Positions 39,123-49,160 are shown, numbered from the stretch's first letter. The stretch: DNA of 64,000 nucleotides from Variovorax sp. EL159 (GCF_900100965.1 NZ_FMUJ01000003.1:937336-1001335); one strand, 5' to 3'. Made by a program: numbers and translations. Notes: generated by a model from the letters alone, not told the origin.

Positions 39123-39731
39123 TCAGCCGCGCTTGGCGACGACCTGGTCCACCAGGCCGTAGTCCTTGGCCTCGTCGGCCGTCAGGAAGTAGTCGCGCTC
39201 GGTGTCGGCCTTGACCTTTTCCAATGGCTGGCCGGTGCGCTCGGCCAGGATGCGGTTCATCTGGTCCTTGGTACGCAGGATGTCGCGTGCATGGATCTCG
39301 ATGTCGGTGGCCTGGCCACGGGCGCCGCCCAGGACCTGGTGAATCATGATCTTCGAGTTGGGCAGCGAGAAGCGCTTGCCCTTCTCGCCGGCAGCCAGCA
39401 GGAAGGCGCCCATGCTGGCCGCAAAGCCCAGGCACATGGTCGACACGTCGGGCTTGATGAACTGCATGGTGTCGTAGATCGCCATGCCGGCGCTCACGCT
39501 GCCGCCCGGGGAGTTGATGTAGAACGAGATGTCCTTGTCCGGGTTCTCGCTTTCGAGGAACAGCAACTGCGCCACCACGAGGTTGGCGGTCTGGTCGTTG
39601 ACCTCGCCCACCAGGAAAATGATGCGCTCCTTGAGAAGGCGCGAGTAGATGTCATAAGACCGCTCGCCACGGCCCGATTGCTCGATGACCATCGGAACCA
39701 TGCCGAGGCCTTGAATTTCCTGTGCGCTCAT
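39123..39731 (-). CDS. clpP: ClpP, proteolytic subunit of Clp proteases
   Basis: The 202-residue serine peptidase has its triad in place: Ser106 ([12 protein letters not shown]), His131 (IMIHQVLGG) and Asp180 (TERDYFL). [19 protein letters not shown] forms the substrate channel. ATG 39731 has GGAG upstream; a frame open 28 codons earlier is not needed. It assembles into the 14-mer that pairs with ClpX. It lies 115 bp downstream of tig. Confidence 0.98.
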   Translation of the reverse strand: MSAQEIQGLGMVPMVIEQSGRGERSYDIYSRLLKERIIFLVGEVNDQTANLVVAQLLFLESENPDKDISFYINSPGGSVSAGMAIYDTMQFIKPDVSTMCLGFAASMGAFLLAAGEKGKRFSLPNSKIMIHQVLGGARGQATDIEIHARDILRTKDQMNRILAERTGQPLEKVKADTERDYFLTADEAKDYGLVDQVVAKRG

Positions 39732-39790
39732 GAATTTGCTCTCCGGAAGATGGAATCGTTCGCTGTTTCTGAACTGTACGCCTGAGTGAA

Positions 39791-39822
39791 ATGGGGCTCG
39801 TGCCGCAAAGCACAAGCCCCAT
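39791..39822. terminator. Hairpin between tig and clpP
   Basis: ATGGGGCTCGTG and CACAAGCCCCAT pair with a single mismatch around CCGCAAAG. A short TTTC follows on the minus strand, so it is a probable weak terminator or attenuator after tig. Confidence 0.6.
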
Positions 39823-39846
39823 TGGCGATGCGGGCGGCGACGGAGA

Positions 39847-41163
39847 TCAGCCCTGCTGTTGCGCCATCAGTTCGTCGAACGACACCGACTTTTCGTTGAC
39901 CTTGGCCTTGCCCAGCACGAAGTCGGTCACGTTGTTCTCGATGACCACGGCTTCGACTTCGGCCAGACGGTTGTTGTCGCTGAAGTACCAGCGCACCACG
40001 TCGGCCGGCTTTTCGTAGCTGGCGGCCAGTTCGTCGATGTGAGCCTTGATCTGCTCGGGCTTGGCCTGCAGGTTGTTCGAGCGCACCAGTTCGGCGACGA
40101 CGAGGCCCAGGCGCACGCGGCGCTCGGCTTGCGGACGGAACACTTCCTCGGGAATCGGGGCCTTGTCGGCATCCTTGATGCCGCGCTGCTTGAGCTCGGC
40201 GCGGGCGCCTTCGATCATGCGGGCGACTTCCGACTGCACGCTGGCGTTCGGCAGGTCGAGTTCGGCGTTGGCAACCAGCGCGTCCATCACGGCGTTCTTG
40301 TTGCGGGCCAGCAGGCGGAACTTCACTTCGCGCTCGAGGTTGCGCTTGATGTCGGCACGCAGGCCTTCGACGGTGGCTTCGGCAATGCCGAGCGACTTGG
40401 CGAGTTGTTCGTTGACTTCGGGCAGGTGCGAGGCTTCGATCTTCTTCACGGTGACCATGAAGTCGGCTTGCTTGCCGGCCACGTCCTTGCCGTGGTAATC
40501 GGCCGGGAACGACAGCGGGAAGGTGCGGCTGTCGCCGGACTTCATGCCGCGCACGGCGTCTTCGAATTCCTTGAGCATCTGGCCTTCGCCGACGACGAAC
40601 TGGAAATCTTCGGCCTTGCCGCCCTGGAAGGGCTCGCCGTCGATCTTGCCTTCGAAGTCGACCGTGACACGGTCGTCGTCTTGTGCCACGGCGTCTTGTG
40701 CGCGCTGGGCGAAGGTACGGCGCTGCTTGCGCAGGATGTCGAGCGTCTTGTCGATGGCTTCGTCGCCCACTTCGGCCGAGAGCTTCTCGACTTCGGCGCC
40801 CGACAGGTCATTGATCTTGACTTCGGGGAACACTTCGAAGACCGCGTCGAAGGCGAGCTGGCCTTCGGGCGACTCTTCCTTCTCGGTGATGCGGGGCTGG
40901 CCTGCCACGCGCAGCTTGGCTTCGTTGGCGGCTTGCGAGAAGGCTTCGCCGACCTTGTCGTTCATGACTTCGTAGTGCACCGAGTAGCCATAGCGCTGGG
41001 CCACGACGTTCATGGGCACCTTGCCCGGACGGAAGCCGTCCATCTTGACGGTGCGCGCGAGCTTCTTGAGGCGCGAATCGACTTCGGACTGGATGGTGCC
41101 GACCGGCAGGGTCAGCGTGATCTTGCGTTCGAGCTTCTCGAGAGTTTCAACGTTCACGGTCAT
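39847..41163 (-). CDS. tig: Trigger factor, ribosome-associated chaperone
   Basis: The 438-residue protein has the N-terminal ribosome-binding domain with the signature [13 protein letters not shown] (about 45-57), the central FKBP-type peptidyl-prolyl isomerase domain ([22 protein letters not shown], about 155-245) and the helical C-terminal domain ending [11 protein letters not shown]. Length equals the usual 430-440. It is the first gene of the tig-clpP-clpX-lon block; the 266-bp gap upstream to 41429 holds no recognised feature. Confidence 0.97.
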   Translation of the reverse strand: MTVNVETLEKLERKITLTLPVGTIQSEVDSRLKKLARTVKMDGFRPGKVPMNVVAQRYGYSVHYEVMNDKVGEAFSQAANEAKLRVAGQPRITEKEESPEGQLAFDAVFEVFPEVKINDLSGAEVEKLSAEVGDEAIDKTLDILRKQRRTFAQRAQDAVAQDDDRVTVDFEGKIDGEPFQGGKAEDFQFVVGEGQMLKEFEDAVRGMKSGDSRTFPLSFPADYHGKDVAGKQADFMVTVKKIEASHLPEVNEQLAKSLGIAEATVEGLRADIKRNLEREVKFRLLARNKNAVMDALVANAELDLPNASVQSEVARMIEGARAELKQRGIKDADKAPIPEEVFRPQAERRVRLGLVVAELVRSNNLQAKPEQIKAHIDELAASYEKPADVVRWYFSDNNRLAEVEAVVIENNVTDFVLGKAKVNEKSVSFDELMAQQQG

Positions 41164-41429
41164 GGTGTCTTCCTTGTAAGGGGGCTGGTGCGCGGGGCCT
41201 GCATCTTTTTATCAATACAGATCAAGGACTTACACGCGCTAGCGGGATTTATGCGGAGGCACACACGTGCCGCGCGCAAAACTGGGCAACCCGCGATTCT
41301 AATCGGCCGGGAACGCCCTCTTTTGCCGGCGCAAGGCACGACGCGCGGAGTTTGCGGATCGGACCGGATTTGCGGCCCGGTTTCGCCCTTACAGTGGCGG
41401 GCGATTCGCCATCGCCTCGAGGAAATTTC

Positions 41430-42428
41430 ATGCTCCAGCGCCTGTTCGCCGCCATCGCCTTCGTGCTGGCCATCTCGTTCGCCGCACCCACGCCCGCGCT
41501 GGCCAAGACGGCGCCGAAGGAGCCGGGCATCCAGCAGATCTACGAGGCGGCAAAGAACGGCCGGATGGCGGAAGCCAACGCGATGATCGCCAAGGTGCTG
41601 AAGAACCATCCGAACAGCGCGAAGGCCCATTTCGTTCACGCGGAACTGCTCGCCATGGACGGCAAGCTCGACGACGCGCGCGAGGCGCTGTCCCTGGCCA
41701 AGGAGATTGCGCCGGGCCTCCCGTTCGCGAAGGCCGAGTCGCTCGCCAAGCTCGAGCGAAAACTCGAAAAGCCGGTGGAGGTCAAGCCCGATCCGGTGCC
41801 TGCGCCGAGCCCGCTTACCGCGCCGGTGCCCGCGTCCACTCCCACGCCGACGGACTACTTTCCGCCCACTGGATCGATCCCCTGGGGACCACTCGGTGTC
41901 GTGGCGCTGGTTGTCGTCGCCTACGCCTTCTTCCGGCGGCGTTCGCGCGCCGTCACCTTCCCTGTGCCAGCGGGCGCCGCGGGCGCACCTCGGTTCTCGG
42001 GGCCCATGAGCGACTCGTCCATGGGCTATGCCACGGCGAACAGCGACGGAGGCTTTCCGCCCTCGCCGCCGCCCAGCCAGGGGCCGAGCGTCGGCGGCGC
42101 GCTGGCGGCCGGTGCCGCGGCGGGCGTGGGTGCGGTGGTCGCGGGCGAGCTGCTGCGTCACCTGCTGAACGACCGCTCGGACGACCACCGGGGCAACACG
42201 GTCAACATCTTCAACAACCACGGCAGCCACAACCACAACGCCGACATCGGCCGCAGCCTTTGGCCCTCATCCGATCCGGAGCCGGACCGCGCGCCCGACC
42301 GCAGCTTCGTCGACGACAACTTCGGCATCAAGGACACGAGTTCGTGGGACGACTCCAGCAGCAGTAGCAGCAGTTCCGACAGCAGCAGTGACAGCGGAAG
42401 CAGCGACAGCAGCAGCAGCGACTGGTAG
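41430..42428 (+). CDS. TPR-containing membrane protein with Ser-rich C-terminal tail
   Basis: The 332-residue protein begins with a signal peptide (MLQRLFAAIAFVLAISFAAPTPALA). A short tetratricopeptide-like helical region follows (about 30-110: AAKNGRMAEANAMIAKVL, NHPNSAKAHFVHAELLA, DGKLDDAREALSLA), then a Pro-rich stretch, a transmembrane helix (WGPLGVVALVVVAYAFF) with RRRSR stop-transfer, and a Gly/Ala hydrophobic segment. It ends in a run of Ser and Asp terminating SSSSDW. GAGGAAA precedes ATG 41430. Function is unknown. Confidence 0.8.
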   Translation: MLQRLFAAIAFVLAISFAAPTPALAKTAPKEPGIQQIYEAAKNGRMAEANAMIAKVLKNHPNSAKAHFVHAELLAMDGKLDDAREALSLAKEIAPGLPFAKAESLAKLERKLEKPVEVKPDPVPAPSPLTAPVPASTPTPTDYFPPTGSIPWGPLGVVALVVVAYAFFRRRSRAVTFPVPAGAAGAPRFSGPMSDSSMGYATANSDGGFPPSPPPSQGPSVGGALAAGAAAGVGAVVAGELLRHLLNDRSDDHRGNTVNIFNNHGSHNHNADIGRSLWPSSDPEPDRAPDRSFVDDNFGIKDTSSWDDSSSSSSSSDSSSDSGSSDSSSSDW

Positions 42429-42440
42429 ACAGACAGGCAA

Positions 42441-42473
42441 AGAAAAAGCCCCGTTCCTTGCGAAACGGGGCTT
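42441..42473. terminator. Terminator after tRNA-Leu (UAG)
   Basis: AAGCCCCGTT and AACGGGGCTT enclose an 8-base loop. The A-run on the left reads as a T-run on the minus strand, so it mainly ends the tRNA-Leu transcript; it also lies just after the TPR gene. Confidence 0.85.
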
Positions 42474-42509
42474 CGTCACTGCTCGATAGAACGGGCTACT
42501 TGGCAGGGC

Positions 42510-42596
42510 TGGTGCGCGGGGCCGGACTCGAACCGGCACGTTCTTGCGAACGTCAGGACCTAAACCTGGTGCGTCTACCAATTTCGCCACCCGCGC
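42510..42596 (-). tRNA. tRNA-Leu (UAG)
   Basis: An 87-nt class II tRNA on the minus strand with acceptor GCGCGGG/CCCGCGC, encoded ACCA, D-arm GGCGAAATTGGTAGACGC, long variable arm and anticodon TAG (42560-42562). Confidence 0.97.
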
Positions 42597-42701
42597 GATG
42601 CCAATCTTTTTCAGGTGAATGCAAAAGCGGACGGCCTTCCGGCGCCACGGGGTCTCCGCAGCACCAAAGACCATCCGCTTGAAATCGGTCAACTCGCGAT
42701 T

Positions 42702-45700
42702 TTAAGCGTGAATTGGGGCCGGTTCGGGCGCGCGCTCCACCGGATTCACCGGCTCGCGCTTCACACGGAACGCGGCGGCATACATCGCCGGCAACGCCAG
42801 CAGCGTCAGCACGGTCGCAACGATCAGCCCGCCCATGATGGCCACGGCCATCGGGCCCCAGAACACGCTGCGCGACAACGGGATCATCGCCAGCACCGCG
42901 GCCGCCGCCGTGAGCACAATGGGCCGCAGCCGCCGCACCGCCGACTCGACGATCGCATCCCAGGCCGGCACGCCCGCCGCACGGTCGCTCTCGATCTGGT
43001 CGATCAGGATCACCGCGTTGCGCTGGATCATCCCCATCAACGCGATCACGCCCAGCAGCGCGACGAAGCCGAAGGGCCGGTTCAGCACCAGCAGCGCACC
43101 GGCCACGCCGGCAATGCCCATCGGGCCGGTGATGAACACCAGCAACGAACGGCTAAAGCTGTGCAGCTGCAGCATCAGCAGCGTGAACACCAGGAACAGC
43201 ATGATCGGCACGCCCGCCACGATCGAGGCCGAGCCCTTGCTGCTTTCCTCGACCGCGCCCGCCACCTCGATGCGGTAGCCGCCCTGCCCGGCTGCATGCC
43301 AGCCGGCTTCGAGCGCGCGCAGCTTCGGCAGCAACTGCGCCGTGACGGTCGCGCCTTGCAGCCCCTCGACCACGTCGCCCTGCACGGTGATCGCGTAGTC
43401 GCGGTTCTCGCGCCACATCACGCCGGGCTCCCAGGTGAACACCGGGCGGGCGATCTGCGTCAGCGGAATCGAGCGGCCCGAGGTCGTCGGGATGTAGGCA
43501 TTGCCGATGTCCGAGATCGCCTCGCGCTCGTCGGACGACTGGCGCAGCACGATGTCGATCAGCAGGTCGTTCTCGCGGTACTGGCCCACGGTCGTGCCGC
43601 TGAACATGGTGCGCGATGCCTGTGCGATCGCCTGGCTGGTCACGCCGAGCGCGCGTGCCTTGGCCTGGTCGACCTGCAGGCGGATGACCTTGACCGACTC
43701 GTTCCAGTTGTCGTTCACGCCGCGCATGTTGGCGTTCTCGCGCAGCACGGCCTTGACCTCGTCGGCATGCCCGCGCAGCTCGGCGGGGTCGGTGCCGATC
43801 ACGCGGAACTGCACCGGGTACGGCACCGGCGGCCCGTTGGGCAGCAGCTTGACGCGGCCGCGCACCTCGGGGAATTCCTGGGCCAGCAGTGCAGGCAGCT
43901 TGATGCGCAGGGTCTCGCGCACCTTCAGGTCCTTGGCAAGCACGATCAGCTGCGAGACGTTCGTCTGCGGAAACACCTGGTCCAGCGGCAGATAGAAGCG
44001 CGGCACGCCCGAACCGATCCAGGTGCTGACCGTGCTGACGCCGGCCTCTTGCATGAAGCGCTGCTCGACCCGCTTGGCCACCTCTTCGTTCGCGGCGAAC
44101 GAGGTGCCTTCCGGGAACCAGATGTCGACCAGGATTTCCGGCCGGCTCGAATCGGGAAAGAACTGCTGCTGCACCTTGCCCATGCCGACGATGCCGAGCG
44201 CAAAGATCAGCACCGTGGCGCCGATGGTCATCCAGCGGTGTGCCACGCACCAGTTCACCGCGCGGCGAAAGACGTTGTAGAACGGCGTGTCGAACAGCTC
44301 GTGCGGCGGCGCTTCGGGGTCGTGCGGCTTCACCTTCAGCAGCAGCGTGCCGAGGTAAGGCACGAAGTACACCGAGACGATCCACGAGAGCACCAGCGCA
44401 ATGACCGTCACCGCAAAGATCGCGAAGGTGTATTCGCCCGTCACCGACTTGGCAAGGCCGATGGGCAGGAAGCCCGCCGCGGTGATGAGCGTGCCCGTCA
44501 GCATCGGCTTGGCCGTCACGTCGTAGGCGAAAGTGGCGGCACGCACCTTGTCGTAGCCCTCTTCCATCTTCCGCACCATCATCTCGACCGCGATGATCGC
44601 GTCGTCCACCAAGAGGCCGAGCGCGATGATGAGCGAGCCCAGCGATATCTTGTGCAGCCCGATGCCGAAGTAGTTCATGGCCAGGAAGGTCACGGCCAGC
44701 ACCAGCGGAATGGTGATGGCCACCACCAGCCCCGGCCGCACATCGATGTACCAGCCGAAGCGCCCGCCCTTGTGCAGGCCGAGCGAGATGATGCTCACGG
44801 CCAGCACGATGGCCACGGCCTCGATCAACACGCCAACGAACTCGTTCACCGAGCTGGCCACCGACACCGGCTGGTCCTGCACCTGTGCAAGCTTCACGCC
44901 AACGGGCAGGCGCTGCCCGATGGTGGCGGTGGTTTCCTTGAGTGCCTTGCCCAGCGCGATGATGTCGCCGCCCTTGGCCATCGACACGCCCAGCGCGATC
45001 ACTTCCTTGCCCTGGTGATGCACCTTGACCGCCGGCGGATCGATGTAGCCGCGGTGGATGTCGGCGATGTCGCCCAGCTTCAGCTGGTTGCCCGAGCTGC
45101 CGCGGATCGGCATGTCGCGCAACTGGTCGACGCTGGTGAACTGGCCGCCCACGCGCACCTGCACCACGTCGAGCGGCGACTGGATCGTGCCGGCGCTTTC
45201 GATCGCGTTCTGCGAGCCGAGCTGCGCCAGCACCGCGTTGAAGTCGAGTCCCAGCTGCGCCAGGCGCTTCTGCGAAATCTCGATGTAGACCTTCTCGTCC
45301 TGCACGCCGAACTGGTCGACCTTGGCCACGTCCTTCACGCGCAGCAGCTGCTGGCGCACGTCGTCGGCCAGTGTCTTGAGCTCGGCGTAGCTGAAGCCGT
45401 CGCTCTCGAGCGCGTAGATCACGCCATAGACGTCGCCGAAATCGTCATTGAAGAACGGCCCCTGCACGCCGGCCGGCAGCGTGCTGCGCATGTCGCCGAT
45501 CTTCTTGCGCACCGTGTACCAGACGTTGGCCACCTCGTTGGCCTTCGACGAATCCTTGATCTGGAAAATGATCTGCGATTCGCCGGGCTTCGAGTAGCTG
45601 CGGATCTTGTCGGCGTACGGCGCTTCCTGCAGCGTGCGCTCCAGCTTGTCGGTGACCTGCTCGGCCACCTGCTGCGCCGTGGCGCCGGGCCAGTAGGTCC

Positions 45701-45887
45701 GCACGACCATCGCGCGGAAGGTGAAAGGCGGGTCTTCGTCCTGGCCGAGCTGGAAGTACGCGAAGGCACCCAGCACCATCAGCACCACCATCAGGTAGCG
45801 CGTCAGGGGCGCGTGGTCCAGCGCCCATTTGGAAAGGTTGAAGCGCGCGGGCTTGTCGGTGGTGGTGGTCGCTGCGCCTTCCGTCAT
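42702..45887 (-). CDS. RND-family efflux permease
   Basis: The 1061-residue inner-membrane proton-driven exporter has TM1 near residues 30-50, two large periplasmic loops and about twelve helices. Conserved segments are LGLLVDDAIIAVEMMVRKMEEG in the central half, with the Asp pair used for proton relay, and GVIALMGMIQRNAVILIDQIESD near the end. It resembles the HAE1-like group of multidrug or solvent pumps rather than heavy-metal pumps. Its start overlaps the adaptor stop (ATGA). No outer-membrane channel gene is in the window, so a shared TolC-like protein is expected. Confidence 0.93.
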   Translation of the reverse strand: MTEGAATTTTDKPARFNLSKWALDHAPLTRYLMVVLMVLGAFAYFQLGQDEDPPFTFRAMVVRTYWPGATAQQVAEQVTDKLERTLQEAPYADKIRSYSKPGESQIIFQIKDSSKANEVANVWYTVRKKIGDMRSTLPAGVQGPFFNDDFGDVYGVIYALESDGFSYAELKTLADDVRQQLLRVKDVAKVDQFGVQDEKVYIEISQKRLAQLGLDFNAVLAQLGSQNAIESAGTIQSPLDVVQVRVGGQFTSVDQLRDMPIRGSSGNQLKLGDIADIHRGYIDPPAVKVHHQGKEVIALGVSMAKGGDIIALGKALKETTATIGQRLPVGVKLAQVQDQPVSVASSVNEFVGVLIEAVAIVLAVSIISLGLHKGGRFGWYIDVRPGLVVAITIPLVLAVTFLAMNYFGIGLHKISLGSLIIALGLLVDDAIIAVEMMVRKMEEGYDKVRAATFAYDVTAKPMLTGTLITAAGFLPIGLAKSVTGEYTFAIFAVTVIALVLSWIVSVYFVPYLGTLLLKVKPHDPEAPPHELFDTPFYNVFRRAVNWCVAHRWMTIGATVLIFALGIVGMGKVQQQFFPDSSRPEILVDIWFPEGTSFAANEEVAKRVEQRFMQEAGVSTVSTWIGSGVPRFYLPLDQVFPQTNVSQLIVLAKDLKVRETLRIKLPALLAQEFPEVRGRVKLLPNGPPVPYPVQFRVIGTDPAELRGHADEVKAVLRENANMRGVNDNWNESVKVIRLQVDQAKARALGVTSQAIAQASRTMFSGTTVGQYRENDLLIDIVLRQSSDEREAISDIGNAYIPTTSGRSIPLTQIARPVFTWEPGVMWRENRDYAITVQGDVVEGLQGATVTAQLLPKLRALEAGWHAAGQGGYRIEVAGAVEESSKGSASIVAGVPIMLFLVFTLLMLQLHSFSRSLLVFITGPMGIAGVAGALLVLNRPFGFVALLGVIALMGMIQRNAVILIDQIESDRAAGVPAWDAIVESAVRRLRPIVLTAAAAVLAMIPLSRSVFWGPMAVAIMGGLIVATVLTLLALPAMYAAAFRVKREPVNPVERAPEPAPIHA

Positions 45888-47074
45888 TTGGAAGCACCCG
45901 CAGCGATCTCCTTCTGCGTGGCGGCAACGGCCTCGACGGCCTGCACGACATCCTTCGCGCTGGCGGCGGCCGCGGCCGCCTCCTTGGACTGGTAGATCGT
46001 GACCTTCTGCCCCGGCGACAGCACATGCACACCCGCGGCCACGACCATCATGCCGGACGTGAGCCCGCCGCCGATCACCGCTTCATTGCCGTCGGCCGTC
46101 GCGACCTGCACCGGTTGCGAACGCACGGTCATGGTCGACTTGTCGAGCACCCAGACCGCCGAGCCCTTCCCTTCCTGGCGCAGCGCGCTGGTCGGCAGCT
46201 TGATCACCGCGGTGTTCGTGCGTGCCAGCGCCTGCGGCCGGGCGTAGACCGTGGCGCCGAGCGCGGGCGAGGTGGCCGCGTCGATCGCGACCTTGACCGA
46301 ATAGGTGCGCGTGACCGCATCGGCGCTCGCCGCCACTTCGCGCACCTGGCCCTGCAGCATCTCGCCGCCCGACCAGCCGCGCACCGCGACCGGCGAGCCG
46401 GCCTTGATGAGCGCGGCGCGATCTTCGGGCACCGCGAAGACCACGTCGCGCGCGCCGTCCTGCGCAATGCGAACGACCGGCGTGCCGGCCTGCACCACCT
46501 GGCCGGGTTCGGCCTCGATGGCGGTGATGACGCCGGCCACGTCGGCCACCAGCGTCGTGTAGTTGGCCTGGTTGCCTTGCGAGGCCAGTTGCGCCTGGGC
46601 CTGTTCGAGCTGCGCCTGCGCGGCCTTCCAGGTCGATTCGCGGCGCTCCAGCTCAGCGCCGCTGATGAAGTTCTGCTGGCGCAGTTCGGTATAGCGCTTC
46701 AGGTCGGCGGCGGCGAGGTCGCGGTTGGTCAGGGCCGCGGCCTGCTGGGCCCGCGCGGCTTCGGCGGCCAGCTTGTAGTCCTGCGGATCGAGCTGGGCCA
46801 GCACCTGTCCGGCCTGCACATGCTGGCCGAGCTCGGCCTGTCGCCGGGTGATCTTGCCTGCCACGCGGAACCCCAGGCGCGATTCGACGCGGGCCCGGAC
46901 CTCGGCCGAGAACTCGGGCTGGGCGTCGAAGTCGCTGGTGCCGACGGTCACGAGCTTCACCGCTCGCACGGGCTCCTCGGCGGCCGGCTTTGGCGAGCAG
47001 CCAGCCAGGAACAAGGAGGGAAGCAACAGCCAGAGGGCGCTGCGCACACGGGGAGAAATGGCGGAGGCGGTCAT
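45884..47074 (-). CDS. RND efflux periplasmic adaptor, lipoprotein
   Basis: The 396-residue membrane-fusion protein has a lipoprotein signal with lipobox LAGC (Cys26). After it come the paired lipoyl half-domains (VESRLGFRVAGKI and DVAGVITAIEAEPGQVVQAG), a helical hairpin between (EAARAQQAAALTNRD, ESTWKAAQAQLEQAQAQL), a beta-barrel and a C-terminal membrane-proximal domain. ATG 47074 is taken because the lipoprotein signal begins there. Its promoter carries two matching palindromes. It links the permease to an outer-membrane channel. Confidence 0.93.
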   Translation of the reverse strand: MTASAISPRVRSALWLLLPSLFLAGCSPKPAAEEPVRAVKLVTVGTSDFDAQPEFSAEVRARVESRLGFRVAGKITRRQAELGQHVQAGQVLAQLDPQDYKLAAEAARAQQAAALTNRDLAAADLKRYTELRQQNFISGAELERRESTWKAAQAQLEQAQAQLASQGNQANYTTLVADVAGVITAIEAEPGQVVQAGTPVVRIAQDGARDVVFAVPEDRAALIKAGSPVAVRGWSGGEMLQGQVREVAASADAVTRTYSVKVAIDAATSPALGATVYARPQALARTNTAVIKLPTSALRQEGKGSAVWVLDKSTMTVRSQPVQVATADGNEAVIGGGLTSGMMVVAAGVHVLSPGQKVTIYQSKEAAAAAASAKDVVQAVEAVAATQKEIAAGASK

Positions 47075-47109
47075 GAGACACCCAAGAAAGGACAAACCCG
47101 GGCCTTTAA

Positions 47110-47168
47110 TGACCCACTGGTTAGTAATCTAGGGTAAACGTTAAATACTGTCAATGACTCGTCGGTCA
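47110..47168 (-). promoter_or_regulatory. RND operon promoter flanked by twin TetR-type operators
   Basis: On the minus strand TTGACA (47149-47154), a 17-bp spacer and TAGATT (47126-47131) form a promoter. Two near-identical palindromic sites flank it: TGACTCGTCGGTCA (47155-47168) directly upstream of the -35 and TGACCCACTGGTTA (47110-47123) just after the -10. They read TGAC-N6-GGT(C/T)A in the plus direction. TetR-type repressor binding is inferred from their form and place; no TetR gene is nearby. Confidence 0.65.
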
Positions 47169-47237
47169 GTTGGCAGCATCCTCCGCGCCGTTTGCACGAT
47201 CGAAGCGGCCCGCCTCAGGGCCGCTTGCCGGACGTTC

Positions 47238-49160
47238 TCAGGTCCGTTGTCCCATCTCCACCAGCCGGTTGTCCGGCAGCTCGAAATAGTCGGATGCCCG
47301 CCCCGCATTGCGCTGCAACCAGCCGAACAAGGCCCGCCGGATCGGGTTCATGCCCGGCAGGTTCTCTTCGCCCACCGAGGCGCGGGAAACGAAGTACGAG
47401 GTCTTCATCGAATCGATGGCCAGCGTCTTCTGGTAGGCCAGGATGCGAATGAACTCGGGCACGTCGGGCCGCTCCATGAAGCCGTGGCGCGCGGTCACCA
47501 TCCAGATGCCGTCCATCAGCTGCTCGGCCTCGATGCGCATGCTGGCGTCGACGCGCGGCGTGTCGCAGGGCATCACGCGCAGCACGATCACCTGCTCGTG
47601 CAGCACCTGGTTGTGCTTGAGGTTGTGCAGCAGCGCATGCGGCACCGCCGTGGCGTCGGGGTTCAGAAACACCGCCGTGCCGCTCACACGGTGCGGCATG
47701 TGCAGCGCCAGCGACTCGACAAAAGGCCGCAGGGGCAGGCTCTCGGCTTCGGCCGCCTCCAGCCCCAGCCGCCGGCCCTTGGCCCAGGTGGTGAAGACCA
47801 CCATCACCACCACGGCCACCGCCAGCGTGAGCCAGCCGCCCTCGGCGATCTTCAGGCTGTTGGCGACCACGAAGGTCAGGTCGACCACCGCGAAGGCCAG
47901 CGCGCCCACCACCACCGCCACCTTGTTCCAGCGCCACAGCCCCCACGCGACGATGCCGGCCAGCAGCGTGGTCGTCACCATCGTGATCGACACCGCGATG
48001 CCGTAGGCCGCCGACAGCGCGCCCGAACTGCGGAAGCCCAGCACCAGCAGCAGCACGCCCACCATCAGCAGCCAATTGACCGCCGGCACGTAGATCTGCC
48101 CGATGGCCGTGCCCGAGGTCTGGATCACCCGCATCCGCGGCAGGTAGCCCATGCGCATGGCCTGCGCCGTGAGCGAGAAAGCACCCGAGATCACCGCCTG
48201 CGAGGCGATCACCGTGGCCATGGCGGCCAGCACCACCATCGGCAGCACGCCCCAGGCGGGGAAGAGCCGGAAGAACGGGTTGTCGATGGCCGCCGGGTTC
48301 GCCAGCACCAGCGCGCCCTGTCCAAAGTAGTTCAGCACCAGCCCCGGCAGCGCGATGAAGAGCCAGGCCAGCCGGATCGGCTTGGCGCCGAAATGCCCCA
48401 TGTCGGCGTACAGCGCCTCGCCGCCCGTGAAGGCCAGGAACACCGCGCCCAGCACCGCCAGCGACTGCGCCCGGTGCTCGATCAGGAAGCCGAACGCGCG
48501 CCGCGGATCGAGCGCCGCCAGCACCTGCGGCTGCTGCAGTACCTGCCACAGCCCGGCCGCCGCCAGCACCAGGAACCACAGCAGCATGATCGGCCCGAAC
48601 ACCTTGCCGACCACGCCCGTGCCCTTCTTCTGGACCATGAAGAGCGCCACCAGGATCGCCACCGTGATCGGGATCACCGCGCGCTGCAGCACCGGCGCCT
48701 GCACTTCCAGCCCCTCGACCGCCGACAGCACCGAGATGGCCGGCGTGATCAGGCTGTCGCCATAGAACATGGCCGCGCCCACCAGGCCCAGCAGCCCGAT
48801 CGCGTTCCACATCCAGGGCTTGGTCTTCGGGCCCGACACCGCGTTGCGCGCGAGCGCCTGCAGCGCCAGGATGCCGCCTTCGCCGTCGTGGTCGGCCCGC
48901 AGCACGAACACCACGTACTTCAGCGTCACCACGAACATCAGCCCCCAGAAGATCAGCGAGAGCAGCCCCAGCACCGAATCGGGCGAGAACGGCACGCCGT
49001 GCTCGGGGTTCATCGTCTCCTTGAAGGCGTAGAGCGGCGAGGTGCCGATGTCGCCGAACACGACGCCGAGCGCCGCGATCATCAGCCCCGGCCCCGCCGG
49101 ATGCGCAGCCTCGCCGTGCGCTGAAACCTGGGGCCTGGGGGCCGAAGCAGATGCTTTCAT
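47238..49160 (-). CDS. kup: Kup-type low-affinity potassium transporter
   Basis: The 640-residue membrane protein has about twelve transmembrane helices, the N-terminal GVVFGDIGTSPLYAFKE signature, FYGDSLITPAISVLSAVEGLE and LAFTGGEALYADMGHFG, then a ~130-residue soluble C-terminal domain. These are diagnostic of Kup/HAK/KT proton-coupled K uptake systems. The start at 49160 (MKASASA) is chosen because the upstream in-frame stretch looks non-coding; the ribosome-binding site is weak. It is divergent from hpnC with only 70 bp between. Confidence 0.96.
   Translation of the reverse strand: MKASASAPRPQVSAHGEAAHPAGPGLMIAALGVVFGDIGTSPLYAFKETMNPEHGVPFSPDSVLGLLSLIFWGLMFVVTLKYVVFVLRADHDGEGGILALQALARNAVSGPKTKPWMWNAIGLLGLVGAAMFYGDSLITPAISVLSAVEGLEVQAPVLQRAVIPITVAILVALFMVQKKGTGVVGKVFGPIMLLWFLVLAAAGLWQVLQQPQVLAALDPRRAFGFLIEHRAQSLAVLGAVFLAFTGGEALYADMGHFGAKPIRLAWLFIALPGLVLNYFGQGALVLANPAAIDNPFFRLFPAWGVLPMVVLAAMATVIASQAVISGAFSLTAQAMRMGYLPRMRVIQTSGTAIGQIYVPAVNWLLMVGVLLLVLGFRSSGALSAAYGIAVSITMVTTTLLAGIVAWGLWRWNKVAVVVGALAFAVVDLTFVVANSLKIAEGGWLTLAVAVVVMVVFTTWAKGRRLGLEAAEAESLPLRPFVESLALHMPHRVSGTAVFLNPDATAVPHALLHNLKHNQVLHEQVIVLRVMPCDTPRVDASMRIEAEQLMDGIWMVTARHGFMERPDVPEFIRILAYQKTLAIDSMKTSYFVSRASVGEENLPGMNPIRRALFGWLQRNAGRASDYFELPDNRLVEMGQRT

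Noticed and set aside
42349..42428. Run of AGC/TCC codons as a microsatellite outside genes
   Set aside because: It is in frame and encodes the Ser/Asp tail of the TPR protein, followed by its stop codon.
42615..45995. Open frame of about 1126 codons on the plus strand
   Set aside because: Fully antisense to the RND permease gene, with shadow composition and no motif.
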